From Streptomyces cirratus (GTDB lineage: Bacteria > Actinomycetota > Actinomycetes > Streptomycetales > Streptomycetaceae): a stretch of DNA of 64,000 nt. Position numbers and translations under genes: made by a program. Of this stretch, positions 34,463 to 42,009 are shown piece by piece. Position 1 is the stretch's first letter. The number at the start of each line of letters is the position of its first letter. Below the pieces are notes generated by a model that was given only the letters and a program-made list of their open reading frames with translations, did no database searches and was not told where the DNA came from. The stretch lies in NCBI RefSeq assembly GCF_014650775.1, contig NZ_BMVP01000002.1, positions 682,001 to 746,000 on the forward strand, written 5' to 3'.

Positions 34463-35224
34463 CTACAGCAGCGCGAGCTGGAGGCCGCCCGACGCGTCCA
34501 GGTGCCTGCCCGTCATCCAGCGCGAGTCCGGGGAGGCCAGGAAGGCGACGATGTCCGCGACCTCCTCCGCCGTTCCGGTGCGGCCGAAGACCGAGCGGGC
34601 CGATACGTGCGCCCGGGCCGCCGGGTCGGCCAGCCAGCCCGCGTTGAGGCCGGTCTCGATGACGCCCGGCCCCACCGAGTTCACCGTGATGCCGCGCGGC
34701 GCGAGCGCGGCGGCCAGTGACACCGTCAGGGCGTTCACCGCCCCCTTCGCCGTGATCGTCGCCAGGATCGCCGGCAGCGCGATGTCGGGCGTGCCCGTCA
34801 CGTTCACGATCCGGCCCCCGTCCCGCAGGCGGGTCAGCCCGTGCTTGATCACGAAGAACGGCGCCTTCGCGTTCAGCGCGTGCGCCCGTTCGTAGGTCTC
34901 CTCGTCCGTCTCCTCGATGCCCGCGAAGGTGGCCGCCCCCGCGTTGTTGACCAGGATGTCCACCCCCGGGTCAGCCTCCGGGTGGGCGGCGTACGCGGCC
35001 CAGAGCGCCTGCGCGTCCCCCGGGACCCCGAGTTCCGCCCCGATCGCGAAGGCCCGTCCGCCTTCCGCCCCGATCGCCGCCACCGTCTCCCGCGCCGCCG
35101 CCGCGTCGTGCCCGTAGTGCACCGCCACCAGCGCCCCGTCCCGCGCCAGTCGCTGTGAAACGGCCCGGCCGATGCCCCGGCTGCCGCCCGTGACCAACGC
35201 CGTCTTCCCCTTGAGCACGCCCAT
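34463..35224 (-). CDS. SDR-family protein with altered catalytic residues
   Basis: A 253-residue short-chain dehydrogenase/reductase. The NAD(P) motif TGGSRGIG (12-19) and the NNAG motif (93-96) are intact, and K160 of the active site is present. The catalytic Tyr, expected four residues before Lys, is Thr156, and the Ser position is Thr143 (IVNVTGT). The usual hydride-transfer chemistry is therefore doubtful, and the protein may bind nucleotide without classical activity. It is divergent from a TetR gene across 82 bp with two operator-like repeats, so that regulator probably controls it. Confidence 0.9.
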   Translation of the reverse strand: MGVLKGKTALVTGGSRGIGRAVSQRLARDGALVAVHYGHDAAAARETVAAIGAEGGRAFAIGAELGVPGDAQALWAAYAAHPEADPGVDILVNNAGAATFAGIEETDEETYERAHALNAKAPFFVIKHGLTRLRDGGRIVNVTGTPDIALPAILATITAKGAVNALTVSLAAALAPRGITVNSVGPGVIETGLNAGWLADPAARAHVSARSVFGRTGTAEEVADIVAFLASPDSRWMTGRHLDASGGLQLALL

Positions 35225-35247
35225 GACGCGCCCCCCTTCGTAATCAA

Positions 35248-35302
35248 TAGTGGTCGCTACAGAATGAACGTACCAGATTCCCTAGCGGCCGCTATAGAAT
35301 GA
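35248..35302. promoter_or_regulatory. two tandem palindromic operators between SDR and tetR genes
   Basis: TAGCGGCCGCTA (35283-35294) is a perfect palindrome and TAGTGGTCGCTA (35248-35259) a close copy 35 bp away. Each is followed at once by TAYAGAATGA. They occupy the whole divergent promoter region, as expected for a TetR dimer controlling both genes. Confidence 0.7.
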
Positions 35303-35306
35303 GGGC

Positions 35307-35900
35307 ATGGTGACCGGACAGCGCGGCAGGCCCCGTTCCTTCGACCGTGACGCCGCCCTGGACGCGGCCATGCGCCTCTTCTGGGAGCGCGGGTACGAGG
35401 CCACCTCGATCGCCGACCTCACGCGGGAACTGGGCATCGGCGCCCCCAGCCTCTACGCGGCCTTCGGGGACAAGCGCACCCTCTTCGACGAGGTCGTGGC
35501 GGCCTACGGCGCCCGGTACGCGGACTTCGCGGCCGTGGCGCTCACCGAGGAGCCCAGCGCCGGCGCGGCCGTGCGGCGGATCCTGCGCGAGGCCGCCGCC
35601 ATCTACACCGATCCCGCCCACCCCAAGGGCTGCATGGTCCTCAGCGCGGCCGTCAACACCGCCTCCGACGAGGTGGCCGAGGCCCTGCGGCAGCGGCGCG
35701 AGGCCGGCCTCGCCCTGTTCGAGAGCCGGATCAGGGCCGACGTCGCCGCCGGTGCGCTGCCGGCCGGTACGGACGCGTGCGGGCTCGCGCGCTACGTCGC
35801 AGCGGTGCTCCAGGGGATGTCCCAGCAGTCACGGGACGGCGCGGGCCGAAAAGAGATGGAAGCGCTCGCGGAGGCGGCGATGGCGGCCTGGCCGCGATAG
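35307..35900 (+). CDS. TetR-family transcriptional regulator
   Basis: A 197-residue TetR protein. The helix-turn-helix domain (10-55) reads RDAALDAAMRLFWERGYEATSIADLTRELGIGAPSLYAAFGDK. A C-terminal TetR_C-type domain contains PKGCMVLSAAVN, seen in regulators paired with oxidoreductases. It is divergent from the SDR gene and very probably represses both through the two palindromes, the second of which ends 13 bases before its own start. The inducer is unknown. Confidence 0.92.
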   Translation: MVTGQRGRPRSFDRDAALDAAMRLFWERGYEATSIADLTRELGIGAPSLYAAFGDKRTLFDEVVAAYGARYADFAAVALTEEPSAGAAVRRILREAAAIYTDPAHPKGCMVLSAAVNTASDEVAEALRQRREAGLALFESRIRADVAAGALPAGTDACGLARYVAAVLQGMSQQSRDGAGRKEMEALAEAAMAAWPR

Positions 35901-36304
35901 GCAACCCGTACGCGTCCCGTAGGCCCCGCGCCTTCCGGCCGGATTCCTCCGGGCCGTTTCCTCCGAGTCATTTCCTCTGGGCCACGGTGCAGGACGGGAC
36001 CCTCAGCCCGCCCGGCACCGTAGCCCGGAGTACTTACGGCCGGCGGGTGTGCGGTTCCCGGCGGCCGGTGGGAGGGGCCTGCGCGGTCAGGGCAGAGCGC
36101 GCGGCTTACCTCGATCCGTCCTCCTGTGCGGGGAGGGCGGAAGCTTAAACCATTGTGGACTAGACCAATCTGTCCTGTCCATCCAAGGACAGGGGTTGTA
36201 ATCCCGTCACTTCCTCCAACAGTACGCGGCGCAGGGGCCTCCTGGATACTCCCTGGTATTCGCCGTGGGGAAAGTCATGGCCGTACCCGGGGTACGCTCG
36301 GCCC
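35901..36304. other. gene-free stretch upstream of the sensor kinase
   Basis: Between the TetR stop and the kinase start there is no convincing gene. The stretch holds the dre match at 36154-36169, followed at once by a small hairpin (CCTGTCC...GGACAGG, about 36174-36193). The first 220 bases are GC-rich and show only short pyrimidine-rich TTTCCTC repeats. Confidence 0.6.
36154..36169. promoter_or_regulatory. dre site upstream of the sensor kinase gene
   Basis: On the minus strand ATTGGTCTAGTCCACA agrees with the DasR consensus at 13 of 16 positions and contains the full GGTCTAG core, as good as the nagB site. It is 136 bases before the kinase start. Confidence 0.75.
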
Positions 36305-37783
36305 GTGCCCTCCATGAACGACCTCGTACGCCAGCACACCGCTCTCAGTGAAACCGACCTGGAGTGGCTGCACCTGCTGGTCTCGGAGTGGCAGCTGCTC
36401 TCCGACCTGTCCTTCGCGGACCTCGTGCTCTGGGTTCCCACCCTCGACGGCACCCGGTACGTCTCGGTCGCGCAGATGCGCCCGAACACCGGCCCCACCT
36501 CGTACCAGGACGACATGGTCGGCCACCTGGTCCCGCGCGGCCGCCGCCCGCTGCTGGACGCCGCGCTCGACGAGGGCCGGATCGTCCGCGAGGGAGACCC
36601 GGAGTGGCGCGAGGAGGTCCCGGTGCGCGTCGAGTCGATCCCCGTCCGGCGCGAGGGCCGGGTACTCGGAGTGATCGCGCGCAACACCAACCTGCTCACC
36701 GTGCGTACACCGAGCCGGCTGGAGCTGACCTACCTCCAGTCCGCCTCCGACCTGGCCCAGATGATCGCGGCGGGCTCCTTCCCCTTTCCCGGCCAGCAGG
36801 TCGACATGGACGCCTCCCCGCGCGTCGGGGACGGACTGATCCGGCTCGACGCCGAGGGCGTGGTGACGTACGCCTCCCCGAACGCGCTCTCCGCCTACCA
36901 CCGCCTCGGGCTCGCCTCCGACCTGGTCGGCCAGCACCTCGGCACCACCACCGCCGAACTGGCCCCCTCGCGCGGCCCGGTGGACGAGGCGCTGGTGAAG
37001 CTGGCCAGCGGCTGGGCCCCCCGCGAGACGGAGATCGAGGGCAACGGTGGGGTCATCCAGCTGCGGGCCATCCCGCTCAAGCCCAAGGGCACCCGGATCG
37101 GTTCCCTGGTGCTGTGCCGCGACGTCACCGAACTGCGCCGTCGCGAACGTGAACTGATCACCAAGGACGCGACCATCCGGGAGATCCACCACCGGGTGAA
37201 GAACAACCTCCAGACGGTGGCGGCGCTCCTGCGCCTCCAGGCCCGCCGGATGGATTCCCCGCAGGGGCGCGAGGCGCTGAACGAGGCCGTGCGGCGCGTC
37301 GGTTCGATCGCGATCGTGCACGAGACGCTCTCTCAGAACCTCGACGAGCGCGTGGAGTTCGACGAGATCGCCGACCGGGTCATCGCGATGGTCGCCGAGA
37401 TCTCGCCCGGCAAGGTCGCCTGCCGGCGCACCGGCCGGTTCGGGATCCTGGACGCGGAGGTCGCCACTCCGCTGTCGATGGTGCTGACCGAGGTCCTGCA
37501 GAACGCCCTGGAACACGCCTTCACCCAGGGGGAGGGCGGCACGGTCGAGGTGTCCGCCACCCGCTCGGGCACCGGCCGTGCCGACGCGCGGCTGTTGATC
37601 AAGGTGCTGGACGACGGATGCGGCCTGCCCGAGGGCTTCGACCCGCAGCGGGCCGGCAACCTCGGGCTCCAGATCGTCCGCACCCTGGTCGAGGGAGAGC
37701 TCGGCGGTACGTTCGACATGGTCCAGGCCGAGCCGCACGGCACCCGGGTCGTCCTCGACATCCCGGCCAGCCCGCAGAAGTAG
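36305..37783 (+). CDS. PdtaS-like sensor histidine kinase
   Basis: A 492-residue soluble kinase. The order is an N-terminal GAF-like domain (about 1-150), a PAS domain (about 175-285), a HisKA_2 dimerisation motif with the phospho-acceptor REIHHRVKNNLQTVAALLRLQ, and a HATPase domain with MVLTEVLQNALEHAF (N box), DDGCGLPEGF (G1) and GNLGLQIVRTLV (G2). This matches mycobacterial PdtaS, which signals to an ANTAR RNA-binding response regulator. No response regulator is adjacent. GTG 36305 is used; ATG 36314 is equally possible. The upstream dre site suggests control by DasR. Confidence 0.9.
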   Translation: MPSMNDLVRQHTALSETDLEWLHLLVSEWQLLSDLSFADLVLWVPTLDGTRYVSVAQMRPNTGPTSYQDDMVGHLVPRGRRPLLDAALDEGRIVREGDPEWREEVPVRVESIPVRREGRVLGVIARNTNLLTVRTPSRLELTYLQSASDLAQMIAAGSFPFPGQQVDMDASPRVGDGLIRLDAEGVVTYASPNALSAYHRLGLASDLVGQHLGTTTAELAPSRGPVDEALVKLASGWAPRETEIEGNGGVIQLRAIPLKPKGTRIGSLVLCRDVTELRRRERELITKDATIREIHHRVKNNLQTVAALLRLQARRMDSPQGREALNEAVRRVGSIAIVHETLSQNLDERVEFDEIADRVIAMVAEISPGKVACRRTGRFGILDAEVATPLSMVLTEVLQNALEHAFTQGEGGTVEVSATRSGTGRADARLLIKVLDDGCGLPEGFDPQRAGNLGLQIVRTLVEGELGGTFDMVQAEPHGTRVVLDIPASPQK

Positions 37784-37854
37784 GGCGGCCGGCGGTGACG
37801 CAGCGCAGCGACCGGCACCTCACGCAGTGTTACGGATCCTGCCCGGCACAGCAC

Positions 37855-37890
37855 TGAGCCCCGGACCGATGGTTCCCGGTCCGGGGCTCA
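37855..37890. terminator. bidirectional terminator between the kinase and wblE
   Basis: TGAGCCCCGGACCG (37855-37868) pairs perfectly with 37877-37890, loop of eight bases, between two converging genes. Confidence 0.85.
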
Positions 37891-37954
37891 AGAGCACGTT
37901 GCTGAGCGCTTCTCAGGGTTCTACGCGCTGCGGCTCGAGGCTCGAAAGTCGATG

Positions 37955-38212
37955 TCAGGCGCTGGCGTTGCGCGCCCGGTTGCGAGCGGCGCGGCGCTTC
38001 ATGGCGCGGCGCTCGTCCTCGCTGAGACCGCCCCAGACGCCGGAGTCCTGACCGGACTCGAGCGCCCACTGCAGGCACTGCTCCATGACGGGGCAGCGGC
38101 GGCAGACGGCCTTGGCTTCCTCGATCTGCAGCAGCGCAGGACCGGTGTTGCCGATGGGGAAGAAGAGCTCCGGGTCTTCCTCGCGGCAAACGGCGTTGTG
38201 ACGCCAGTCCAT
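37955..38212 (-). CDS. wblE: WhiB-like iron-sulfur regulator WblE
   Basis: An 85-residue WhiB-family protein, the Streptomyces relative of mycobacterial WhiB1. The four [4Fe-4S] cysteines are C9, C37, C40 and C46 (C-x27-C-x2-C-x5-C), followed by the G-VWGG-L turn and a basic C-terminus (MKRRAARNRARNASA) for DNA binding. Such proteins act with the principal sigma factor and sense nitric oxide or redox state. MDWRHNAVC at 38212 is the start, preceded by GGAG; a longer in-frame start has no family support. It has a long leader of about 180 bases. Confidence 0.95.
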   Translation of the reverse strand: MDWRHNAVCREEDPELFFPIGNTGPALLQIEEAKAVCRRCPVMEQCLQWALESGQDSGVWGGLSEDERRAMKRRAARNRARNASA

Positions 38213-38392
38213 GGCTGCTCCATCTCCTTGTATTGCGAACAGGTTGCTTGTGAATGTGAACGCTTTCACGAATCCCCCCGTGAGGGAAGGGCTGGCCCCC
38301 AGAAGACGACTGGGGGGTCCGAAGATTCGTGGTGGGGTTCTGGCGATCTGTGCGGGTGCCGGGTTGTGCGGGCTGTCCCGATCGCCATGTAG

Positions 38393-38421
38393 AGATTCGC
38401 AAACCTCGGACGGGGATACAA
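38393..38421 (-). promoter_or_regulatory. probable wblE promoter; long untranslated leader follows
   Basis: On the minus strand TTGTAT and GAATCT are 17 bp apart, giving a start near 38387. The stretch 38213-38534 has no gene. The leader between promoter and wblE contains a CCCCCAG/CTGGGGG hairpin (38296-38316), and a run of seven A/T pairs lies upstream of the promoter near 38436. Confidence 0.5.
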
Positions 38422-38534
38422 CCCCTTCCGGAAAGTTTTTTTGGATTCGTCGGTGTCGACTAGGTCACAGCCCTAGTTCCTGGGGGTGTACCGGCGTGTA
38501 AACGTTCGAGTGAAAGGATTTTTGGCTCTTCTAC

Positions 38535-39500
38535 TCACACAATCACACGCAGTGCACGGCGAACGCCTGTGAACTGAACGCTGGTCCGCAATCCGAGGTG
38601 GTCGCCGTCCATCTGGAAGGGCAGCGGAACCTTCGAATGCAAGGTGAAGTCGGTCAGATCGTGCAGAGTCACCGCGTGCTTGCCCTGCGGACCGCGCTCA
38701 GGAGTCGAGGTCAGGAGCTGTGTGGCGTACTTGGCGACCGCCGGAGTTGACAAACGGTCCAGTGCCAATACGTCAAGTGCGGTATCGAACGACGCGTCCG
38801 GAGAGGCGTACAGAGGGCGGTTTCCCAGGTAGGTCCAGGGCGAGGTGTTGCAGACTATCGACAGCACGAGGTCCCTCACGGGTTCCACGCCGGGCCGCTC
38901 CAAGGTGACCGTTCCGTGCCGGCGGTTCGGTTCGTCGAGGAACTGGCGCACGAGCTGTCGTACGTACAGGGCATGCGTCGAACGCTTGCCGCGCTCGCGC
39001 TGCTGCTCGACCCGGCCCACCACCCCCGCGTCGAAACCGAAGCCCGCGCAGAACGTGAACCAGCGCGACGGGACCGACTCGTCCTCCGTGCCGGGGGTGC
39101 CGGCCGCCAGGCCCAGGCCCACCGTGCGCTCGCGCTGCTCCCGCAGCGCGTCCAGCAGGGCGCCGGTCGCCTCGACCGCGTCGTTGGGCAGCCCGAGCGC
39201 GCGGGCGAACACGTTCGTCGACCCGCCCGGGACCACCGCGAGCCTCGGCAGCCGCTCGGGGTCGGGGCCGTCGTGCAGCAGGCCGTTGACCACCTCGTTG
39301 ACCGTGCCGTCGCCGCCCAGGGCCACCACGAGGTCCAGACCCTCGTGGGCCGCCTTGCGTCCCAGGTCACGGGCGTGACCCCGGTATTCGGTGGTCACCG
39401 CCTCCAGCTTCATCTCGCTGGCCAGGGCGTGGGTCAGGACGTCACGCGTACGCGCACTGGTGGTCGTCGCTGCTGGATTGGCCACGAGAAGTGCACGCAT
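38535..39500 (-). CDS. diacylglycerol kinase-like lipid kinase
   Basis: A 321-residue DAGK/YegS-type kinase. The catalytic signature LVVALGGDGTVNEVVNGLL (about 60-80) and the second loop VVPGGSTNVFARALGLP are clear, with a C-terminal beta-sandwich domain. Substrates may be diacylglycerol or another lipid alcohol. The start MRALLVANPAATTT (39500) is chosen because the family begins there. It is upstream of wblE on the same strand. Confidence 0.9.
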   Translation of the reverse strand: MRALLVANPAATTTSARTRDVLTHALASEMKLEAVTTEYRGHARDLGRKAAHEGLDLVVALGGDGTVNEVVNGLLHDGPDPERLPRLAVVPGGSTNVFARALGLPNDAVEATGALLDALREQRERTVGLGLAAGTPGTEDESVPSRWFTFCAGFGFDAGVVGRVEQQRERGKRSTHALYVRQLVRQFLDEPNRRHGTVTLERPGVEPVRDLVLSIVCNTSPWTYLGNRPLYASPDASFDTALDVLALDRLSTPAVAKYATQLLTSTPERGPQGKHAVTLHDLTDFTLHSKVPLPFQMDGDHLGLRTSVQFTGVRRALRVIV

Positions 39501-39597
39501 GAACGCCAGCCTACCCACCCGTCCGGAGGCGGCCCGTACTGCCCGCCCCCGGGCACCGTCCCCTCCGGCGCGGGCGGCGCGCGGCTACCCTGCTGGA

Positions 39598-40044
39598 GTG
39601 AGTGAGAAGCCGACCCCGAATGCCATGACCTCCGATGCGCCCTGCGCCGCGGCGCCCGCCGCGCTGCCCGGCCGGCTGACCGCCGCCGCCGTGCTCTGCG
39701 CCCTCCAGGGCCTGGCCCTGGCCGGCCTCGGCGGCTACCTGCTGTTCGTCGGAGTCGCCGGGCACGTCGACTCCGCCCAGCAGTCCGAGACCGGCGGCCT
39801 GACCCTGCTCGCGCTCGCCGCGCTCCCGCTGATCGCGGCGCGCGGGCTGCGCCTGGGCCGACGCTGGAGCCGGGGCCCGGCGCTGATCACCCAGCTGATG
39901 GCCCTGCCGGTGGCGTGGACGCTGTGGACCGCCGGCGGTGCGCTGACCGCCGCCGCGGTGGCCCTGGCGGCGGCCGCGCTGGCGGTCGTGGTCCTGCTGG
40001 TGAACCCGACGGCGACCGAGGCCCTCGGTATCGGACCGGCCTAG
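39598..40044 (+). CDS. small integral membrane protein, unknown function
   Basis: A 148-residue protein with four predicted hydrophobic helices (LTAAAVLCALQGLALAGLGG, then LTLLALAALPLIAARGL, ALITQLMALPVAWTLW and LTAAAVALAAAALAVVVLLV). The order of features resembles conserved Streptomyces membrane proteins of unknown role. GTG 39598 is used; ATG 39625 is possible. It is divergent from the lipid kinase gene (97 bp apart) and convergent with the sigma factor gene. Confidence 0.75.
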   Translation: MSEKPTPNAMTSDAPCAAAPAALPGRLTAAAVLCALQGLALAGLGGYLLFVGVAGHVDSAQQSETGGLTLLALAALPLIAARGLRLGRRWSRGPALITQLMALPVAWTLWTAGGALTAAAVALAAAALAVVVLLVNPTATEALGIGPA

Positions 40045-40063
40045 GGCCGTCGGATTCCCGCGC

Positions 40064-41059
40064 TCACTCCTCCACGAGGAGCTTGTCGCGCAGCTGGGCC
40101 AGGGTGCGGGCCAGCAGGCGGGAGACGTGCATCTGGGAGATGCCGACCTCCTGGGCGATCTGCGACTGCGTCATGTTGCCGAAAAACCGGAGCAGGAGGA
40201 TCCGCTTCTCTCGCGGCGGCAGTCCCTCCAGCAGCGGTTTGAGGGATTCGCGGTACTCGACCCCCTCCAGCGCCTCGTCCTCCGAGCCCAGCGTGTCCGC
40301 GACCGCCGGCGACTCGTCGTCCGTGTCCGGGACGTCCAGCGAGAGCGTGCTGTAGGCATTGGCCGATTCCAGCCCCTCCAGCACCTCCTCCTCGGAGATC
40401 CCGAGCCGCTCCGCCAGCTCGTGGACCGTGGGGGAACGGCCGTGCTGCTGGGAGAGTTCCGCCGTGGCCGTGGTCAGCGAGAGCCGCAGCTCCTGGAGGC
40501 GCCGGGGCACCCGCACCGCCCAGCCCTTGTCGCGGAAGTGCCGCTTGATCTCGCCGACGACGGTGGGCGTGGCGTACGTGGAGAACTCGACCCCCCGGTC
40601 CGGGTCGAACCGGTCCACCGACTTGATCAGGCCGATCGTCGCCACCTGGGTCAGGTCGTCGAGCGGCTCGCCGCGGTTGCGGAACCGCCGCGCCAGGTGT
40701 TCCACCAGCGGCAGGTGCATCCTGACCAGGCGGTTGCGCAGTTCCGCCCGCTCCGGCGAACCGTCGGGCAGCTCCCGCAGCTCGAAGAACAGGGCCCGCG
40801 CGCCACTGCGGTCGCGGGGGTCCGGCAGCGCCGGAGCCGCCTGAGCCACGGCCGCGGGTGGCTGTGAGGATTGTGGTTCGTCGTGCTGGTTCTCGCTCAT
40901 AGGGCCCGCCCGTCGCTCCGCCGAGTCCAAAAAGCCGTCTTCCGCATCCGCGTCAGCCGGGTGCGGCCGGGCGTGCTGCTGCTCCGGGATGCCGCCGTCG
41001 ACCTCATGCCGTACCCGGGGCCGATCCCCGCCCCGCACCGGGATCTCCCCGCCGCTCAC
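40064..41059 (-). CDS. sigH: SigB/SigF-family sigma factor, SigH type (long form; shorter start at 40900)
   Basis: A group 3 stress/development sigma factor. Region 2 (HLPLVEHLARRFRNRGEPLDDLTQVATIGLIKSVDRFDPDRGVEFSTYA), region 3 (SPTVHELAERLGISEEEVLEGLESANAYSTLSLD) and region 4 (LPPREKRILLLRFFGNMTQSQIAQEVGISQMHVSRLL) are complete. The GTG at 41059 overlaps the anti-sigma stop (GTGA) and gives 331 residues. ATG 40900 gives 278 residues and begins MSENQHDE. Multiple isoforms are known for S. coelicolor SigH, next to the same type of anti-sigma gene. The name is given from this context. Confidence 0.9.
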   Translation of the reverse strand: MSGGEIPVRGGDRPRVRHEVDGGIPEQQHARPHPADADAEDGFLDSAERRAGPMSENQHDEPQSSQPPAAVAQAAPALPDPRDRSGARALFFELRELPDGSPERAELRNRLVRMHLPLVEHLARRFRNRGEPLDDLTQVATIGLIKSVDRFDPDRGVEFSTYATPTVVGEIKRHFRDKGWAVRVPRRLQELRLSLTTATAELSQQHGRSPTVHELAERLGISEEEVLEGLESANAYSTLSLDVPDTDDESPAVADTLGSEDEALEGVEYRESLKPLLEGLPPREKRILLLRFFGNMTQSQIAQEVGISQMHVSRLLARTLAQLRDKLLVEE

Positions 41060-41469
41060 GCCGGGCCTGGCCCCGCGCCGCGCTGTTTGTAAAGGCTGAT
41101 GCACACCGTGCGGTCCTCCTCGACCGTAGCCTCGACCTTGCCGGCCAGGGCCGACAGGACCGTCCACGCGAAGGTGTCGCGCTCGGGTGCGCGGCCGTCC
41201 GTGGTCGGTGCCGAGACGGTGACTTCCAGCGAATCGTCGATCAGCCGGAACACACAGCTGAGGACGGAGCCGGGCACGGCCTGCTGCAGCAGGATCGCGC
41301 AGGCCTCGTCGACCGCGATGCGGAGGTCCTCGATCTCGTCGAGGGTGAAGTCCAACCGTGCCGCGAGACCGGCTGTCGCCGTGCGCAGCACCGAAAGGTA
41401 GGCACCCGCGGCCGGCAGCCGGACTTCGACGAAGTCCTGGGTCGCGGGCTCGCCTGCGATCTGGGACAC
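41056..41469 (-). CDS. RsbW-like anti-sigma factor / kinase (RshA/PrsH type)
   Basis: A 137-residue GHKL ATPase-fold protein of the SpoIIAB/RsbW group. The helical N box is IEDLRIAVDEACAILLQQAV. The domain lacks a well-conserved G1 box, so kinase activity is uncertain. It would sequester the SigH-type sigma factor encoded next, with which it overlaps by four bases. Start GTG 41469 is preceded by GGAGG. In S. coelicolor the equivalent protein (RshA/PrsH) binds SigH. Confidence 0.9.
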   Translation of the reverse strand: MSQIAGEPATQDFVEVRLPAAGAYLSVLRTATAGLAARLDFTLDEIEDLRIAVDEACAILLQQAVPGSVLSCVFRLIDDSLEVTVSAPTTDGRAPERDTFAWTVLSALAGKVEATVEEDRTVCISLYKQRGAGPGPA

Positions 41470-41685
41470 CCTCACCTCCAAGGTGGTACGAGCTCTGTTC
41501 GCCGGTGACGCTATCGCGATCCGGGTGATCGTGTCGCGGCACCCCTCACGGCACCCGCTGGGAGTGCCCGGGACACCCGCCGTTCCTGCGGCCGGTGACC
41601 GATGGTAAGCCCATGGGTACACACAGTGGCTAGAGGGCTGCGGGCCCAATTCGGGGGAACCGGCGGAGGGTTGACCTACCCCGCC

Positions 41686-41946
41686 TCAGACGATCGAACC
41701 GTCGACAAAACACCACCGCCACGTCTCGCCCGGTTCGAAGCTGCGCATCACCGGATGGCCCGTCTCGTGGTGGTGCGCCGTGGCGTGCCGGTAGGGGGAG
41801 GAATCGCAGCACGCCACGTGTCCGCACCCCAGGCACATCCGGAGTTGCACGGGATGGCTGCCGATCGCCAGACATTCCGGGCAGGTCGGGGCAAGCGGGA
41901 CGGGCTCGGGGCGCGGCAGTTCGGCAACGTGGGTGCACTCGCTCAT
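41686..41946 (-). CDS. UBP-type zinc-finger protein
   Basis: An 86-residue protein that is almost only a ZnF-UBP domain: C4-x-H6, C22-x2-C25, C38-x2-C41, H43, C46, then H54, H58 and H64. In eukaryotes the fold binds the free C-terminus of ubiquitin. Bacterial stand-alone versions are common in actinobacteria, with no known ligand. It starts at ATG 41946, 63 bp from the divergent Na+/H+ antiporter gene. The frame runs on far upstream without meaning. Confidence 0.88.
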   Translation of the reverse strand: MSECTHVAELPRPEPVPLAPTCPECLAIGSHPVQLRMCLGCGHVACCDSSPYRHATAHHHETGHPVMRSFEPGETWRWCFVDGSIV

Positions 41947-42009
41947 GATGGCCAGCGTACTGACGTGCGGGCGCACGGGACGGTTGATACCGAGGAGGAT
42001 CGATCTTCG

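Noticed and set aside
35283..35294. The NotI-containing palindrome as a recombination or attachment site
   Set aside because: No integrase or tRNA is nearby and a near copy lies in the same promoter region, so an operator is the simpler reading.
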